Made by a program: the position numbers and the translations under genes. A model generated the notes under the pieces. That model worked only from the letters and a program-made list of their open reading frames with translations, searched no databases and was not told the DNA's origin. Of a stretch of DNA of 64,000 nt, positions 24,231-34,553 are shown in pieces. How positions within the stretch are numbered: the first letter of the stretch is position 1; each line of letters begins with the position of its first letter. The stretch is taken from NCBI GenBank assembly GCA_963789885.1, contig CAWBNB010000049.1:124001-188000 (forward strand), given 5' to 3'. Source of the DNA: DATEDA01 sp963789885. Its GTDB lineage: Bacteria > Pseudomonadota > Gammaproteobacteria > Burkholderiales > SG8-39.

Positions 24231-24652
24231 CTACGCTGCCGTGCGTGCGGCGCGCGCTTTCGCCGCCGCTTCGCGGATGAACTGGGCGATCTCCTCCAGC
24301 GACGCGCCGGGGTGGAATACCCGCGCCACGCCGCTCTCGACGAGCGCGCGCTCGTCCTCGTCCGGCACGATCCCGCCGACGATCACCGCGATCTCGCCCA
24401 GCCCGCGGCACGCAGCGCCGACATCAGCTTCGGCACGATCAGGTGATCGGTCGCGAGCGAGGAGACGCCGATCACGTCGACGTCCTCCTCCATCGCGAGC
24501 TTCACGACCGCGCCGATCTCCTGCCACGGCGGGGTGTAGATCACTTCCATTCCGGCGTCGCGCAGATAGGCCGCGACGACGCGGCTGCCGCGGTCGTGGC
24601 CGTCGAAGCCGATCTTGGTGACAAGGACCTTGGGGCGGATATCGGCGCTCAT
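24231..24652 (-). CDS. Cobalamin-binding small subunit of acyl-CoA mutase; one frameshift
   Basis: This is a Rossmann-like B12-binding domain of about 140 residues. KVLVTKIGFDGHDRGSRVVA holds the base-off DxHxxG motif (DGHDRG, residues about 18-23), followed by IYTPPWQEIGAV, GVSSLATDHL and, after a lost base near 24405, EIAVIVGGIVPDEDERALVE. The two frames join cleanly between RAAG and LGEIAV, so a single-base deletion explains the break. It starts inside the TetR stop (ATGA) and ends 9 nt before the large subunit. Separate large and small subunits resemble isobutyryl-CoA or 2-hydroxyisobutyryl-CoA mutases rather than most methylmalonyl-CoA mutases. Confidence 0.8.
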
Positions 24653-25242
24653 GTGGGCTGGAGTTGCTGGTCGCGCAGCAGTCCGACGAAGCGCCGGGCG
24701 ATCGCGCGGGGGTTGTCCCGTCCGGGGTGGTACCAGGTCTGCGACCAGTTGAGGGCGCCGAGCAGCATCAGCCTCAGGGTCCGCCGGTCGGTTCCGCGCG
24801 CGAGCGGCAGCGCCTGCACGAGCTCGACGAAGAGCCGCTCGTAGTCGTCACGGAGCTTCACCAGCTCGCCCTCGACCGAGGGCGCGTCCGCGGGCCGCAC
24901 GCGGATGACGACCTGCGCGTAGTCGCTCTCCTGCAGCAGCGCCTCGAGATGCGCGATCGCCGCGGCCTCGAGGCGCTCCCACGGATCGCGCTTGCCGGCG
25001 ATCGCCGCGCTCACCGCCTCGGAGATTCGCCGCACGCCCTCTGCGTACACCGCGGCGAGCAGCGCCTCCTTGGTCGCGAAGTGGTAGTAGAGCGAGCCGG
25101 GCAGCATGTCCACCGCGCCCACGATGTCGCGGATCGAGGTGCCGTGGAACCCGCGCGCGCTGAAGAGCCGCGCCGCCTCGTCGAGGATCAGCGGCAGGCG
25201 GTTGTCGGCGCGGGGCGCGCGGGCAGGGCGGGCGGCGGGCAT
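24649..25242 (-). CDS. TetR family transcriptional regulator
   Basis: The 197-residue protein has a TetR DNA-binding domain (RLFSARGFHGTSIRDIVGAVDMLPGSLYYHFATKEALL, residues about 23-60) and a helical ligand domain. It is the first gene of the minus-strand operon and overlaps the mutase small-subunit start (ATGA), so it is likely to control that operon and itself. A perfect inverted repeat at 25253-25266 in its promoter is the probable operator. The inducer is likely an acyl-CoA of the pathway, by analogy with TetR regulators of CoA catabolism. Confidence 0.88.
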   Translation of the reverse strand: MPAARPARAPRADNRLPLILDEAARLFSARGFHGTSIRDIVGAVDMLPGSLYYHFATKEALLAAVYAEGVRRISEAVSAAIAGKRDPWERLEAAAIAHLEALLQESDYAQVVIRVRPADAPSVEGELVKLRDDYERLFVELVQALPLARGTDRRTLRLMLLGALNWSQTWYHPGRDNPRAIARRFVGLLRDQQLQPT

Positions 25243-25252
25243 GGCTCTAAAC

Positions 25253-25266
25253 CAAACGAGTGTTTG
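25253..25266. promoter_or_regulatory. Candidate TetR operator
   Basis: CAAACGAGTGTTTG is a perfect 14-bp palindrome in form (5+4+5) about 11 nt upstream of the TetR gene start. An AAAC-N4-GTTT core is in line with operators of TetR regulators of fatty or branched acyl-CoA genes. Position suggests autoregulation; binding is untested. Confidence 0.5.
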
Positions 25267-25524
25267 TTTTGTACCACGACCGGGCGCGTCCGGTCAATCC
25301 GTCGGGCTTTGAACCGGTCGCAAATTGCGACCGGTCTCTGGCTGCGGCTCCGGATCGCCAGCGAGCCACGTATCGCTCGCATATTCCGGGACTTTCGCGT
25401 ACAGTCCGCCCCTCGCTGCAACGCAGCATCTCGTCCCCGACCTTCCTCGCAGGGCCCGTCGAAAGATTTCCTTTCGGTTTGGCATGGCGGCTTCCGGTTG
25501 GCGCCGAAACACGAAAGGAAATCC

Positions 25525-26793
<1,269 letters not shown>

Positions 26794-26839
26794 AGCGAGG
26801 CCGGCAGCGGCCCGCTGCGAGCCTGTCGCGAGTCTGTGC

Positions 26840-27448
26840 CTACGTGCTCGACCAGTCGAGCTTGAACTCCAGCGCGGGCGGCGTCCACGAGGTCATCGCG
26901 TCGAGCAGCGCTTCCGCGTCCGGCGCGGCAACGACGAGCCCGCGATGGGGTGCCTTGAGGAGGCCCTCCGCGACCGCGCGGTCGAACTGCCCGAGCAGGC
27001 CGTCGAAGTAGCCGTCCACGTTCACCACGCCGCACGGCTTGCGGTGGATGCCGAGCTGCGCCCAGGTGATCATCTCGCAGATTTCCTCGAACGTGCCGTA
27101 GCCGCCCGGGAGCGCGATGAAGCCCTCGGCGAGCTCGGCCATCCGCGCCTTCCGCTCGTGCATCGACTTCACGACGATCAGCTCGCTGAGGTCGGCACCT
27201 TCATAAGCGAGCTCCTTCCTCTGCAGCGCCGCCGGGATCACGCCGACCACGCGGCCGCCCGCGCCGCGCGCGGCCGCGGACACTGCCCCCATCAGGCCGA
27301 CGCGCCCGCCGCCGAAGACGAGCGTGATGCCGCGGCGCGCGAGCGCCTCGCCCATCGCGCGCGCCGTCTCGGCGAGCAGCGGGCGATTGCCCGTGTTCGC
27401 CCCGCAGAAGACGCAGACCGACTTCAGAACCCCCCCGTCGCGAGCCAT
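26840..27448 (-). CDS. LOG family protein (TIGR00730, nucleotide 5'-monophosphate nucleosidase type)
   Basis: The 202-residue Rossmann-fold protein starts SVCVFCGANTGNRPLLAETAR, has LVFGGGRVGLMGAVSAAARG and the diagnostic PGGYGTFEEICEMITWAQLG (residues about 108-127, with the catalytic Glu and Thr). It also has the SMHERKARM Arg motif. LOG proteins cleave nucleoside monophosphates to free base and ribose phosphate, including cytokinin precursors. The chosen ATG at 27448 lies 25 nt inside the end of the HCCA-isomerase gene, so translation is coupled. Confidence 0.88.
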   Translation of the reverse strand: MARDGGVLKSVCVFCGANTGNRPLLAETARAMGEALARRGITLVFGGGRVGLMGAVSAAARGAGGRVVGVIPAALQRKELAYEGADLSELIVVKSMHERKARMAELAEGFIALPGGYGTFEEICEMITWAQLGIHRKPCGVVNVDGYFDGLLGQFDRAVAEGLLKAPHRGLVVAAPDAEALLDAMTSWTPPALEFKLDWSST

Positions 27449-28026
27449 TTCTCGATCTGGTCGAACCGGTCCACGCCCCAGAACGGCTCGCCGTCGATCA
27501 CGACGTAGGGCGAGCCGAACGCGCCGATGGCGAGCGCCTTGTCGACCGCGGCTTTCGTCAGGTCCTTCACCGTCTGGTCGTTGATGCCGGCGCGCACCTC
27601 CTCCGCCGGCAACCCGCTCTTCGCGGCGACCGCGATCGTGTTGTCGGCGCTCGAGATGTCGACGTCCTCGAGGAAGTAGGCGGCGTAGAGCGCGCGCGCG
27701 AGGTCCTTCGCGCGCTTCGGGTCCCTGGCGTTCAGCCAGTAGAACGCCCGCGTCGGCGCGACCGAGGCGATCGGGAAGTTCGTGGGGTGCCGGTAGGGCA
27801 CGCCGTGAAAGCGCGCGCTGCGCAGGAAGTCGTGCTTCGCGTAGTCGCCCTTGATCGGAATCGAGGGCAGCGGCTGCTGGCCGGTGGCCTTGAACGCGAC
27901 GCCGAGCAGGAACGGGCGCCAGACCGCCTCGCGGCCGTGCTTCGCGGCGAGCGCGTCGATCTTGTGGCTCGCGACGTAGCCGTAGGGCGACGAGAAATCG
28001 AAGTAGAAATCGACCGCGGCGGACAT
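27424..28026 (-). CDS. 2-hydroxychromene-2-carboxylate isomerase family (DsbA-fold) protein
   Basis: The 200-residue thioredoxin-like protein begins AVDFYFDFSSPYGYVASHKID, where Ser replaces the redox Cys, as in HCCA isomerases and GST-kappa. It ends with GAFGSPYVVIDGEPFWGVDRFDQIEKWL. Known members isomerise aromatic breakdown products with glutathione. No aromatic pathway genes are beside it, so the substrate is unknown. The stop overlaps the LOG gene start by 25 nt. Upstream, 180 nt separate it from the divergent methyltransferase. Confidence 0.85.
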   Translation of the reverse strand: MSAAVDFYFDFSSPYGYVASHKIDALAAKHGREAVWRPFLLGVAFKATGQQPLPSIPIKGDYAKHDFLRSARFHGVPYRHPTNFPIASVAPTRAFYWLNARDPKRAKDLARALYAAYFLEDVDISSADNTIAVAAKSGLPAEEVRAGINDQTVKDLTKAAVDKALAIGAFGSPYVVIDGEPFWGVDRFDQIEKWLATGGF

Positions 28027-28206
28027 GCGGGGCCTCCTCGTTGTCGCGGCCGATCGACCGCCAACCGCGCGCTTTGCGTCCACGCTGCAACCCGCGCACC
28101 GTACCACACGGGTGCGAAGCCAGCCGCGTGCGCTCACGCTCGCCGGCCGCGGGGTCTGGTACGCTCGCCACCCGGCCCCGCTGCCGGAGAGAAACCAGCC
28201 GCAGAC

Positions 28207-28926
28207 ATGCTTGGGAAATTGCTCGCCAGCCTCTTCGGGAAGGCCGGAGGAGGCACCGGGACCGCGCCCGACGAGCGCGCGGCGCGACGCGCCATCGAAG
28301 CATACGTCGCCTCCCACCCTGTCCGAAAGCTGCATCTCGGCGCCGGACCGGGCAGCCCGCCGGGCTGGCTGAGCACCGACGTGACGCCGCTCGCGGAGAC
28401 GGTCGTCCATCTGGACGCGACCGAGGCGTTCCCGATCGCCGACCGGACGTTCGACTACGTTTTCAGCGAGCACATGATCGAGCACGTCCCATGGCAATCG
28501 GGGCGCGCCATGCTGCAGGAGTGCAATCGCATCCTGAAGCCGGGCGGCACGCTCCGCGTCGCCACGCCGGATCTCGCGGTGCTGCTGGGGTTGTATGGCG
28601 GACAGCGGGATCCGGCCGGCGAGCGGTACATCCGCTGGATCGTCGACCGATGCATGGCCGAGCCGCGCGCCTACAAGGCGGCGTTCGTGATCAACAACGC
28701 GTTCCGCAGCTGGGGCCACCAGTTCCTGTACGACGCCGAGCTGCTCGAGATGGCGCTGCGCGAGGCGGGCTTCATCGGCATCCGGCGCTGCGCCTACGGC
28801 GCGTCGGCCGACGTGAACCTGCGCGGGATCGAATCGCACGGGCGCAACGTCGGCGACCAGGAGATCGCCGCGTTCGAGACGATGGTCTTCGAGGCGGACC
28901 GGCCGTCCGATCAGCAGGCCACGTAG
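28207..28926 (+). CDS. SAM-dependent methyltransferase (methyltransf_11 type)
   Basis: The 239-residue protein has a motif region KLHLGAGPGSPPGWLSTDVTP (residues about 40-60), DYVFSEHMIEHVPW and LQECNRILKPGGTLRVATPDL. This is the layout of small-molecule or glycan methyltransferases found in cell-surface gene clusters. Its 3' end overlaps the convergent GT2 gene by 16 nt. A pairing with that glycosyltransferase in surface glycan modification is plausible but rests only on position. The ATG at 28207 is followed by a hydrophobic LGKLLASLFG leader. Confidence 0.82.
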   Translation: MLGKLLASLFGKAGGGTGTAPDERAARRAIEAYVASHPVRKLHLGAGPGSPPGWLSTDVTPLAETVVHLDATEAFPIADRTFDYVFSEHMIEHVPWQSGRAMLQECNRILKPGGTLRVATPDLAVLLGLYGGQRDPAGERYIRWIVDRCMAEPRAYKAAFVINNAFRSWGHQFLYDAELLEMALREAGFIGIRRCAYGASADVNLRGIESHGRNVGDQEIAAFETMVFEADRPSDQQAT

Positions 28927-29675
28927 TCGCGCACGCGCGCCGAGAAGAACCACCGCAGGAGAAACGACGGCAGCCGGTACTGGGGGAACGACCGCGAGAT
29001 GTTGCCCTCGTGCAGGATGTGGAGGCAGAGGCCGCGGCGGTCCTTGAAGTGAAGGAGCCGGAACGCCTTGTCGGCCGCCACCGCGAACGGGGTGTCCTCG
29101 TTCCAGTGCGCGTCGTCGCTGAACGGGATCGCCTCCCACACCTTCTTCCGGAAGACGTAGGAAAACCCGTACCCGAGGTGGTTGTTCGCGACCGCAGGGT
29201 CCGTGCTGGCGCGCACGACGATGACCGTCGGCGGCCCCTCCTGCGGTGACCACCGGTGGTGCCGCCCTTCCTTGACCGTCAGGTCCCAGTAGCCGAAGGA
29301 CCGGTAGGGCACCGAGTAGAGGAACCAGCCGGACAGCTTGACGAGATCGAAGCCCTCGTTCAGGCGCGCCACCATGCGCGCGACGTATCGCGGCGAGTAG
29401 TAGTCGTCGTCGTCGAACTGCACGATGATGTCGCCGGCCGCCTCGGCGATCAGGCGGTTGCGCTTGCGGCCGATCGAGAAACGCTCGCCGGAGTGGTGGT
29501 ATCTGATGCGCGGATCGCTCAGGGCGCGCAGGTACGCAGACGGCGCCGGGCTGTCGTCCAGCACCAGCCATTCGAGATCGGGATAGGTCTGCGAGAGGAA
29601 GCAACGATGCGCGAGCGGCAGGAATCTCTCGCGGTTGAACGTGGGCGTGATGATGCTGACCTTGGGCGCTCCCAT
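28911..29675 (-). CDS. Glycosyltransferase family 2
   Basis: The 254-residue GT-A enzyme starts VSIITPTFNRERFLPLAHRC, has WLVLDDSPAP and the DXD-type metal site IIVQFDDDDYYSPRYV (residues about 84-99), followed by EAIPFSDDAHWNEDTPF. It adds a sugar from a nucleotide-sugar to an unknown acceptor in the cytosol. No membrane helices are present. The chosen ATG at 29675 gives a standard length; the open frame extends far upstream without GT sequence. Confidence 0.87.
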   Translation of the reverse strand: MGAPKVSIITPTFNRERFLPLAHRCFLSQTYPDLEWLVLDDSPAPSAYLRALSDPRIRYHHSGERFSIGRKRNRLIAEAAGDIIVQFDDDDYYSPRYVARMVARLNEGFDLVKLSGWFLYSVPYRSFGYWDLTVKEGRHHRWSPQEGPPTVIVVRASTDPAVANNHLGYGFSYVFRKKVWEAIPFSDDAHWNEDTPFAVAADKAFRLLHFKDRRGLCLHILHEGNISRSFPQYRLPSFLLRWFFSARVRDYVAC

Positions 29676-29740
29676 CTTCGACGATTCCCGCGCCCCCGCC
29701 CCGGCACGAGCGTCCGGGGCGCCCGGCGTCCGTGGCGGGC

Positions 29741-30883
29741 TCAGGGTCCTTCCGCGGCGATGGTCCGCCCGATCACGAGCCGCTGGATGTCGCTCGCGCC
29801 CTCGTAGATCTGGCAGACGCGCACGTCGCGGTAGATGCGCTCCACCGGGAAGTCGTCGACGTAGCCCGCCCCGCCGTGGATCTGGATCGCGTCCGAGCAG
29901 ACGCTCTCCGCCATCTCGCTCGCGAAGAGCTTCGCCATCGACGCCTCCTTTAGGCATGGCTGCTTCGCGTCGCGGAGCGCCGCCGCGTGCAGCACCATCT
30001 GCCGCGCGACCTCGATCTTCGTCGCCATGTCGGCGAGCCGGAAAGTCACCGCCTGGTGCTCGATGATCGGCTTGCCGAAGGTCTCGCGGGTGCGCGCGTA
30101 GGCGACCGCCGCCTCGTACGCGGCGCGCGCCATCCCGACCGCCTGCGCGCCGACGCCGATCCGGCCGCCCTCGAGGTTGGAAAGCGCGATGCGGTAGCCC
30201 TCGCCTTCGGCGCCGAGGATGTTCTCGCGGGGGATGCGGCAGGCCTCGAACGCCACCTGCGCGGTGTCGGAGGCGCGCTGGCCGAGCTTGTGCTCGAGCC
30301 GGTTCACGACGTAGCCCTTGGCGTCGGTCGGCACGATGAACGCGCTGATCCCCCGCTTTCCGGCCTTGCGGTCGGTCACCGCGAACACGATCGCGACGTC
30401 GGCGTTCTTGCCGGTGGTGATGAACTGCTTGACGCCGCTCAGCACCCACTCGTCGCCGACCAGGTCGGCGCGGGTGCGGATCGCGGCGGCGTCCGAGCCG
30501 GTGTGCGGCTCGGTGAGGCAGAAGCAGCCGAGCAGCTCGCCGCGCGCGAGCTGCGGCAGCCACCAGTCCTTCTGCGCCTCGCGGCCGAAGTTGAGGATCG
30601 GGCCGCAGACGACCGAATTCTGCACCGCGACGATCGTCGAGCAGGACCCGTCGCCGGCGGCGATCTCCTCGAGCGCGATCGCGAGCGAGACGTGGTCGAG
30701 GCCGGCGCCGCCCAGCCGCTCGGGCACGCAGACGCCGAAGAGCCCGAGCGGGCCCATCTCCTTCAGCGCCTCGCGCGGGAACGCCGATTTGCGGTCCCAC
30801 TCGGCGGCGTGGGGCGCGAGCCGCTTGCGCGCGAACGCGCGCACCGTGTCGCGGATCTGCTCCTGCTCGGGCGTCAACAGCAC
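29741..30883 (-). CDS. Acyl-CoA dehydrogenase (short/branched chain type)
   Basis: The 380-residue enzyme is a regular short-chain-type acyl-CoA dehydrogenase: CFCLTEPHTGSDAAAIRTRA, QFITTGKNADV, IQIHGGAGYVDDFPVERIYRDVRV and the catalytic loop QIYEGASDIQRLVIG with its glutamate. It differs in this last point from the two dehydrogenases at 2308 and 3923. It oxidises an acyl-CoA with FAD and passes electrons to ETF. It is 5 nt from the following membrane-protein gene and on the same strand as the thiolase and isovaleryl-CoA dehydrogenase. Confidence 0.9.
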   Translation of the reverse strand: MLLTPEQEQIRDTVRAFARKRLAPHAAEWDRKSAFPREALKEMGPLGLFGVCVPERLGGAGLDHVSLAIALEEIAAGDGSCSTIVAVQNSVVCGPILNFGREAQKDWWLPQLARGELLGCFCLTEPHTGSDAAAIRTRADLVGDEWVLSGVKQFITTGKNADVAIVFAVTDRKAGKRGISAFIVPTDAKGYVVNRLEHKLGQRASDTAQVAFEACRIPRENILGAEGEGYRIALSNLEGGRIGVGAQAVGMARAAYEAAVAYARTRETFGKPIIEHQAVTFRLADMATKIEVARQMVLHAAALRDAKQPCLKEASMAKLFASEMAESVCSDAIQIHGGAGYVDDFPVERIYRDVRVCQIYEGASDIQRLVIGRTIAAEGP

Positions 30884-30887
30884 GGGG

Positions 30888-31361
30888 TCACCTCGCGGCG
30901 CGCTTCTGGAGCATGCGCAGATGCCCGCCGACGAGCGCCGCCGGGACCACCAGCACGTCGCCGAGGAGGCGCAGCCAGACCGGATAGTCCTGCGGCTGGA
31001 CGAGCAGCATCACTTCGCCGAAAACGAGCGACGCGACGCCGACCGCGAACGCGTTCGCGTACTCGGCGTGGTTCGCGAACCGCCCGGCCACGTAGCCGCC
31101 GAGCGCGGTGCAGCAGAGCCCGCCTGCGAGACCGAAGAGCTGGAAGCCCGCCGAGCGTTCCACGATCGCGTCGATGACCTCGGGGGACGCCCCGCCGGCC
31201 GCGAGCCCGGCGCCGCCGACGATCGCGAGCACGATGCCGAAGACCATCGTGGTGCCGATATCGGCGAAGAAGCCGAGCACGACCGCGAGGACCGACGAGC
31301 GCCGGCGCGCGTCCGGGGGGTCGCCGACCGGCGAGCCGGGCGGGGTATAGGGATCGGGCAT
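30888..31361 (-). CDS. Hypothetical four-helix membrane protein
   Basis: The 157-residue protein has a proline-rich N-terminus (DPYTPPGSPVGDPPDARRR) and four hydrophobic segments: VLAVVLGFFADIGTTMVFGI, FQLFGLAGGLCCTALGGYVAG, AFAVGVASLVFGEVMLLV, and LLGDVLVVPAALVGGHL. I do not recognise the family. It resembles small uncharacterised inner-membrane proteins of four helices. It is sandwiched in an acyl-CoA dehydrogenase/thiolase run with short gaps, so it may be co-transcribed. Confidence 0.7.
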   Translation of the reverse strand: MPDPYTPPGSPVGDPPDARRRSSVLAVVLGFFADIGTTMVFGIVLAIVGGAGLAAGGASPEVIDAIVERSAGFQLFGLAGGLCCTALGGYVAGRFANHAEYANAFAVGVASLVFGEVMLLVQPQDYPVWLRLLGDVLVVPAALVGGHLRMLQKRAAR

Positions 31362-31437
31362 CAGGCGTCGCGACGCGAGGGGCCACAGCCTCTCGCGCTC
31401 CCCAAGATCAGCGTCGGCTTCGCCATCGGTACTCGGC

Positions 31438-32622
<1,185 letters not shown>

Positions 32623-32643
32623 GCGGATACTCCCGTCAGGATT

Positions 32644-33276
32644 TCAAGCGGTCTTGCGATCGAACGCGAGCCAGGCCGCCAGCGCGCCGAACGCGCCGCC
32701 GAGGAACCAGCGCTGCACCTTCAGCCAGCCGGGCCGGGCGGCGAACCAGCGCGCGACGAACCCGGCGGCGGTCACCACCGACACGTCGACTGCGGCCGCG
32801 GTCGCGAGCTGGACCGCGCCGAGCAGGAGGCTCTGCGTGAGCACCGATCCGGCCGCGGGATCGACGAATTGCGGAAAGAGGGAGAGATAGAAGATCGCGA
32901 CCTTCGGGTTGAGGAACGCGGCGACGAAACCCTGGCGGAGCAGCGCCGCGCCCGACGCCGGCGGCAGCGGGCGGGCCTCGAAACTGAGGCCGTCGCCGCG
33001 GATCGTGGTCCACGCGAGCCACAGCAGATAGGCTGCCCCGGCGAGCCGGATCGCGTCGAACGCGAGCGGGATCGCGAGCAGGATCACCGTCAGCCCGAAC
33101 GCGCCGAGGGCCGCGTGCACCGCGAGGCCCGCGGTCACGCCGAGCATCGAGAAGTATCCCGCCCGCCGCCCCTGGGCGAGCGTGCGGGAGATCAAGTACA
33201 GCCACACCGGCCCCGGCGTCAGCGCGAGGACGAACGACGCGATCGTAAAGAGGAGCAGCGTCTCGAGGGGCAGCAT
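32644..33276 (-). CDS. LysE/RhtB family amino-acid exporter
   Basis: The 210-residue integral membrane protein has the LysE family start ASFVLALTPGPVWLYLISRTLAQGRRAGYFS, six hydrophobic segments and FLNPKVAIFYLSLFPQFVD. Family members export lysine, homoserine, threonine or related metabolites. Its stop and the isovaleryl-CoA dehydrogenase stop/start spacing are short (about 5 nt between this gene's start and that gene's stop), so it is probably in the same transcript. Export of a branched-chain metabolite is a guess from context. Confidence 0.9.
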   Translation of the reverse strand: MLPLETLLLFTIASFVLALTPGPVWLYLISRTLAQGRRAGYFSMLGVTAGLAVHAALGAFGLTVILLAIPLAFDAIRLAGAAYLLWLAWTTIRGDGLSFEARPLPPASGAALLRQGFVAAFLNPKVAIFYLSLFPQFVDPAAGSVLTQSLLLGAVQLATAAAVDVSVVTAAGFVARWFAARPGWLKVQRWFLGGAFGALAAWLAFDRKTA

Positions 33277-33280
33277 TCGT

Positions 33281-34483
33281 CTACGCCGTTTCGCCGAACA
33301 GCTCGCGCCCGATCAGCCAGCGGCGGATCTCGCTCGTCCCGGCGCCGATCTCGTAGAGCTTCGCGTCGCGCCACAGTCGGCCGGCGGCGTACTCGTTGAT
33401 GTAGCCGTTGCCGCCGAGGCACTGGATCGCCTCGCCCGCCATCCACGTCGCCTTCTCGCCGGCGTAGAGGATCGCGCCCGCGGCGTCCTTGCGCGTCGTT
33501 TCGCCGCGATCGAGCGCCTGCCCGACGGCATAGACGTACGCGCGGCAGGCGCCGAACGTGGTGTACATGTCGGCGAGCTTGCCCTGCATGAGCTGGAATT
33601 CACCGATCGACTGGCCGAACTGCTTGCGCTCGTGGACGTAGGGGATCACCACGTCGAGGCACGCCGCCATCAGCCCGATCGGACCGCCGGCGAGCACCGC
33701 GCGCTCGTAGTCGAGCCCGCTCATCAGCACGTTGACGCCCTTGTTGAAGGCGCCGAGCACGTTCTCCTCCGGCACCTCGCAGTCCTGGAAGACGAGCTCG
33801 CAGGTGTTCGAGCCGCGCATGCCGAGCTTGTCGAGCTTCTGCGCGGTAAAGAAGCCCTTCATCCCGCGCTCGATGACGAACGCCGTGATCCCGCGCGGGC
33901 CCGCCGCCCCGTCGGTCTTCGCGTAAACGACCAGCGTATCGGCGTCGGGGCCGTTGGTGATCCACATCTTGTTGCCGTTGAGGACGTAGGTCCCGTTCCG
34001 GTAGTCGGCGCGAAGCCGCATCCCGACGACGTCGGAGCCGGCGCCCGGTTCGCTCATCGCGAGCGCGCCGACGTGCTCGCCGGAGACGAGCTTCGGTAGG
34101 TACTTCCGGCGTTGCGCGTCCGAGCCGTTGCGGCGGATCTGGTTCACGCACAAATTGGAGTGCGCGCCGTACGAGAGCCCGACCGACGCCGACGCGCGGC
34201 TGATTTCCTCCATCGCGACGATGTGCGCGAGATAGCCGAGGTTCGCGCCGCCGTACTCTTCCTCGACGGTGATACCGAGCAGGCCGAGCGCGCCCATCTT
34301 CGGCCATAGGTCCATCGGGAACGCGTTCGAGCGGTCGATCTCCGCCGCGCGCGGCGCGATCTCGGCCGCGGCGAACTCGCGCACCGTCCGCCGCAGCATG
34401 GCGATCGTCTCGCCGTGGTCGAAGGCGAGTTGCGGGAAGTCGATCATCGGGACGGCGGAAGCGAGGTGCCCGGGGCGGTCCAT
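33281..34483 (-). CDS. liuA: Isovaleryl-CoA dehydrogenase
   Basis: The protein (400 residues from 34483) contains ISRASASVGLSYGAHSNLCVNQIRRNG, a signature of isovaleryl-CoA dehydrogenase. It also has ALAMSEPGAGSDVVGMRLRA and LDYERAVLAGGPIGLM with the catalytic Glu in the IVD position. The YEG loop is correctly IGAGTSEIRR, as in true IVD. It converts isovaleryl-CoA to 3-methylcrotonyl-CoA, the substrate of the liuB carboxylase 26 kb away. GGAGAG precedes the ATG at 34483; a second ATG at 34447 (IDFPQLAFDHG) would give the commoner length. Confidence 0.92.
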   Translation of the reverse strand: MDRPGHLASAVPMIDFPQLAFDHGETIAMLRRTVREFAAAEIAPRAAEIDRSNAFPMDLWPKMGALGLLGITVEEEYGGANLGYLAHIVAMEEISRASASVGLSYGAHSNLCVNQIRRNGSDAQRRKYLPKLVSGEHVGALAMSEPGAGSDVVGMRLRADYRNGTYVLNGNKMWITNGPDADTLVVYAKTDGAAGPRGITAFVIERGMKGFFTAQKLDKLGMRGSNTCELVFQDCEVPEENVLGAFNKGVNVLMSGLDYERAVLAGGPIGLMAACLDVVIPYVHERKQFGQSIGEFQLMQGKLADMYTTFGACRAYVYAVGQALDRGETTRKDAAGAILYAGEKATWMAGEAIQCLGGNGYINEYAAGRLWRDAKLYEIGAGTSEIRRWLIGRELFGETA

Positions 34484-34519
34484 AGGCTCTCCAGCGCGGG
34501 AGGTGATGCAGCGGTGGAC

Positions 34520-34525
34520 TATAAT
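34520..34525 (+). promoter_or_regulatory. Candidate -10 element of the MBL-fold gene
   Basis: TATAAT matches the sigma-70 -10 consensus exactly and lies 29 nt before the GTG at 34554. No good -35 is visible 17 nt upstream. If used, transcription would begin near 34532, which argues against the ATG at 34524 as the translation start. Confidence 0.4.
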
Positions 34526-34553
34526 GCGCCGCCGCATTCTAGCTCACCCTACA

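Noticed and set aside
24664..25524. N-terminal extension of the helicase frame across the TetR gene
   Set aside because: The helicase family start and a ribosome site are at 25525. The upstream part is antisense to TetR and has no homology.
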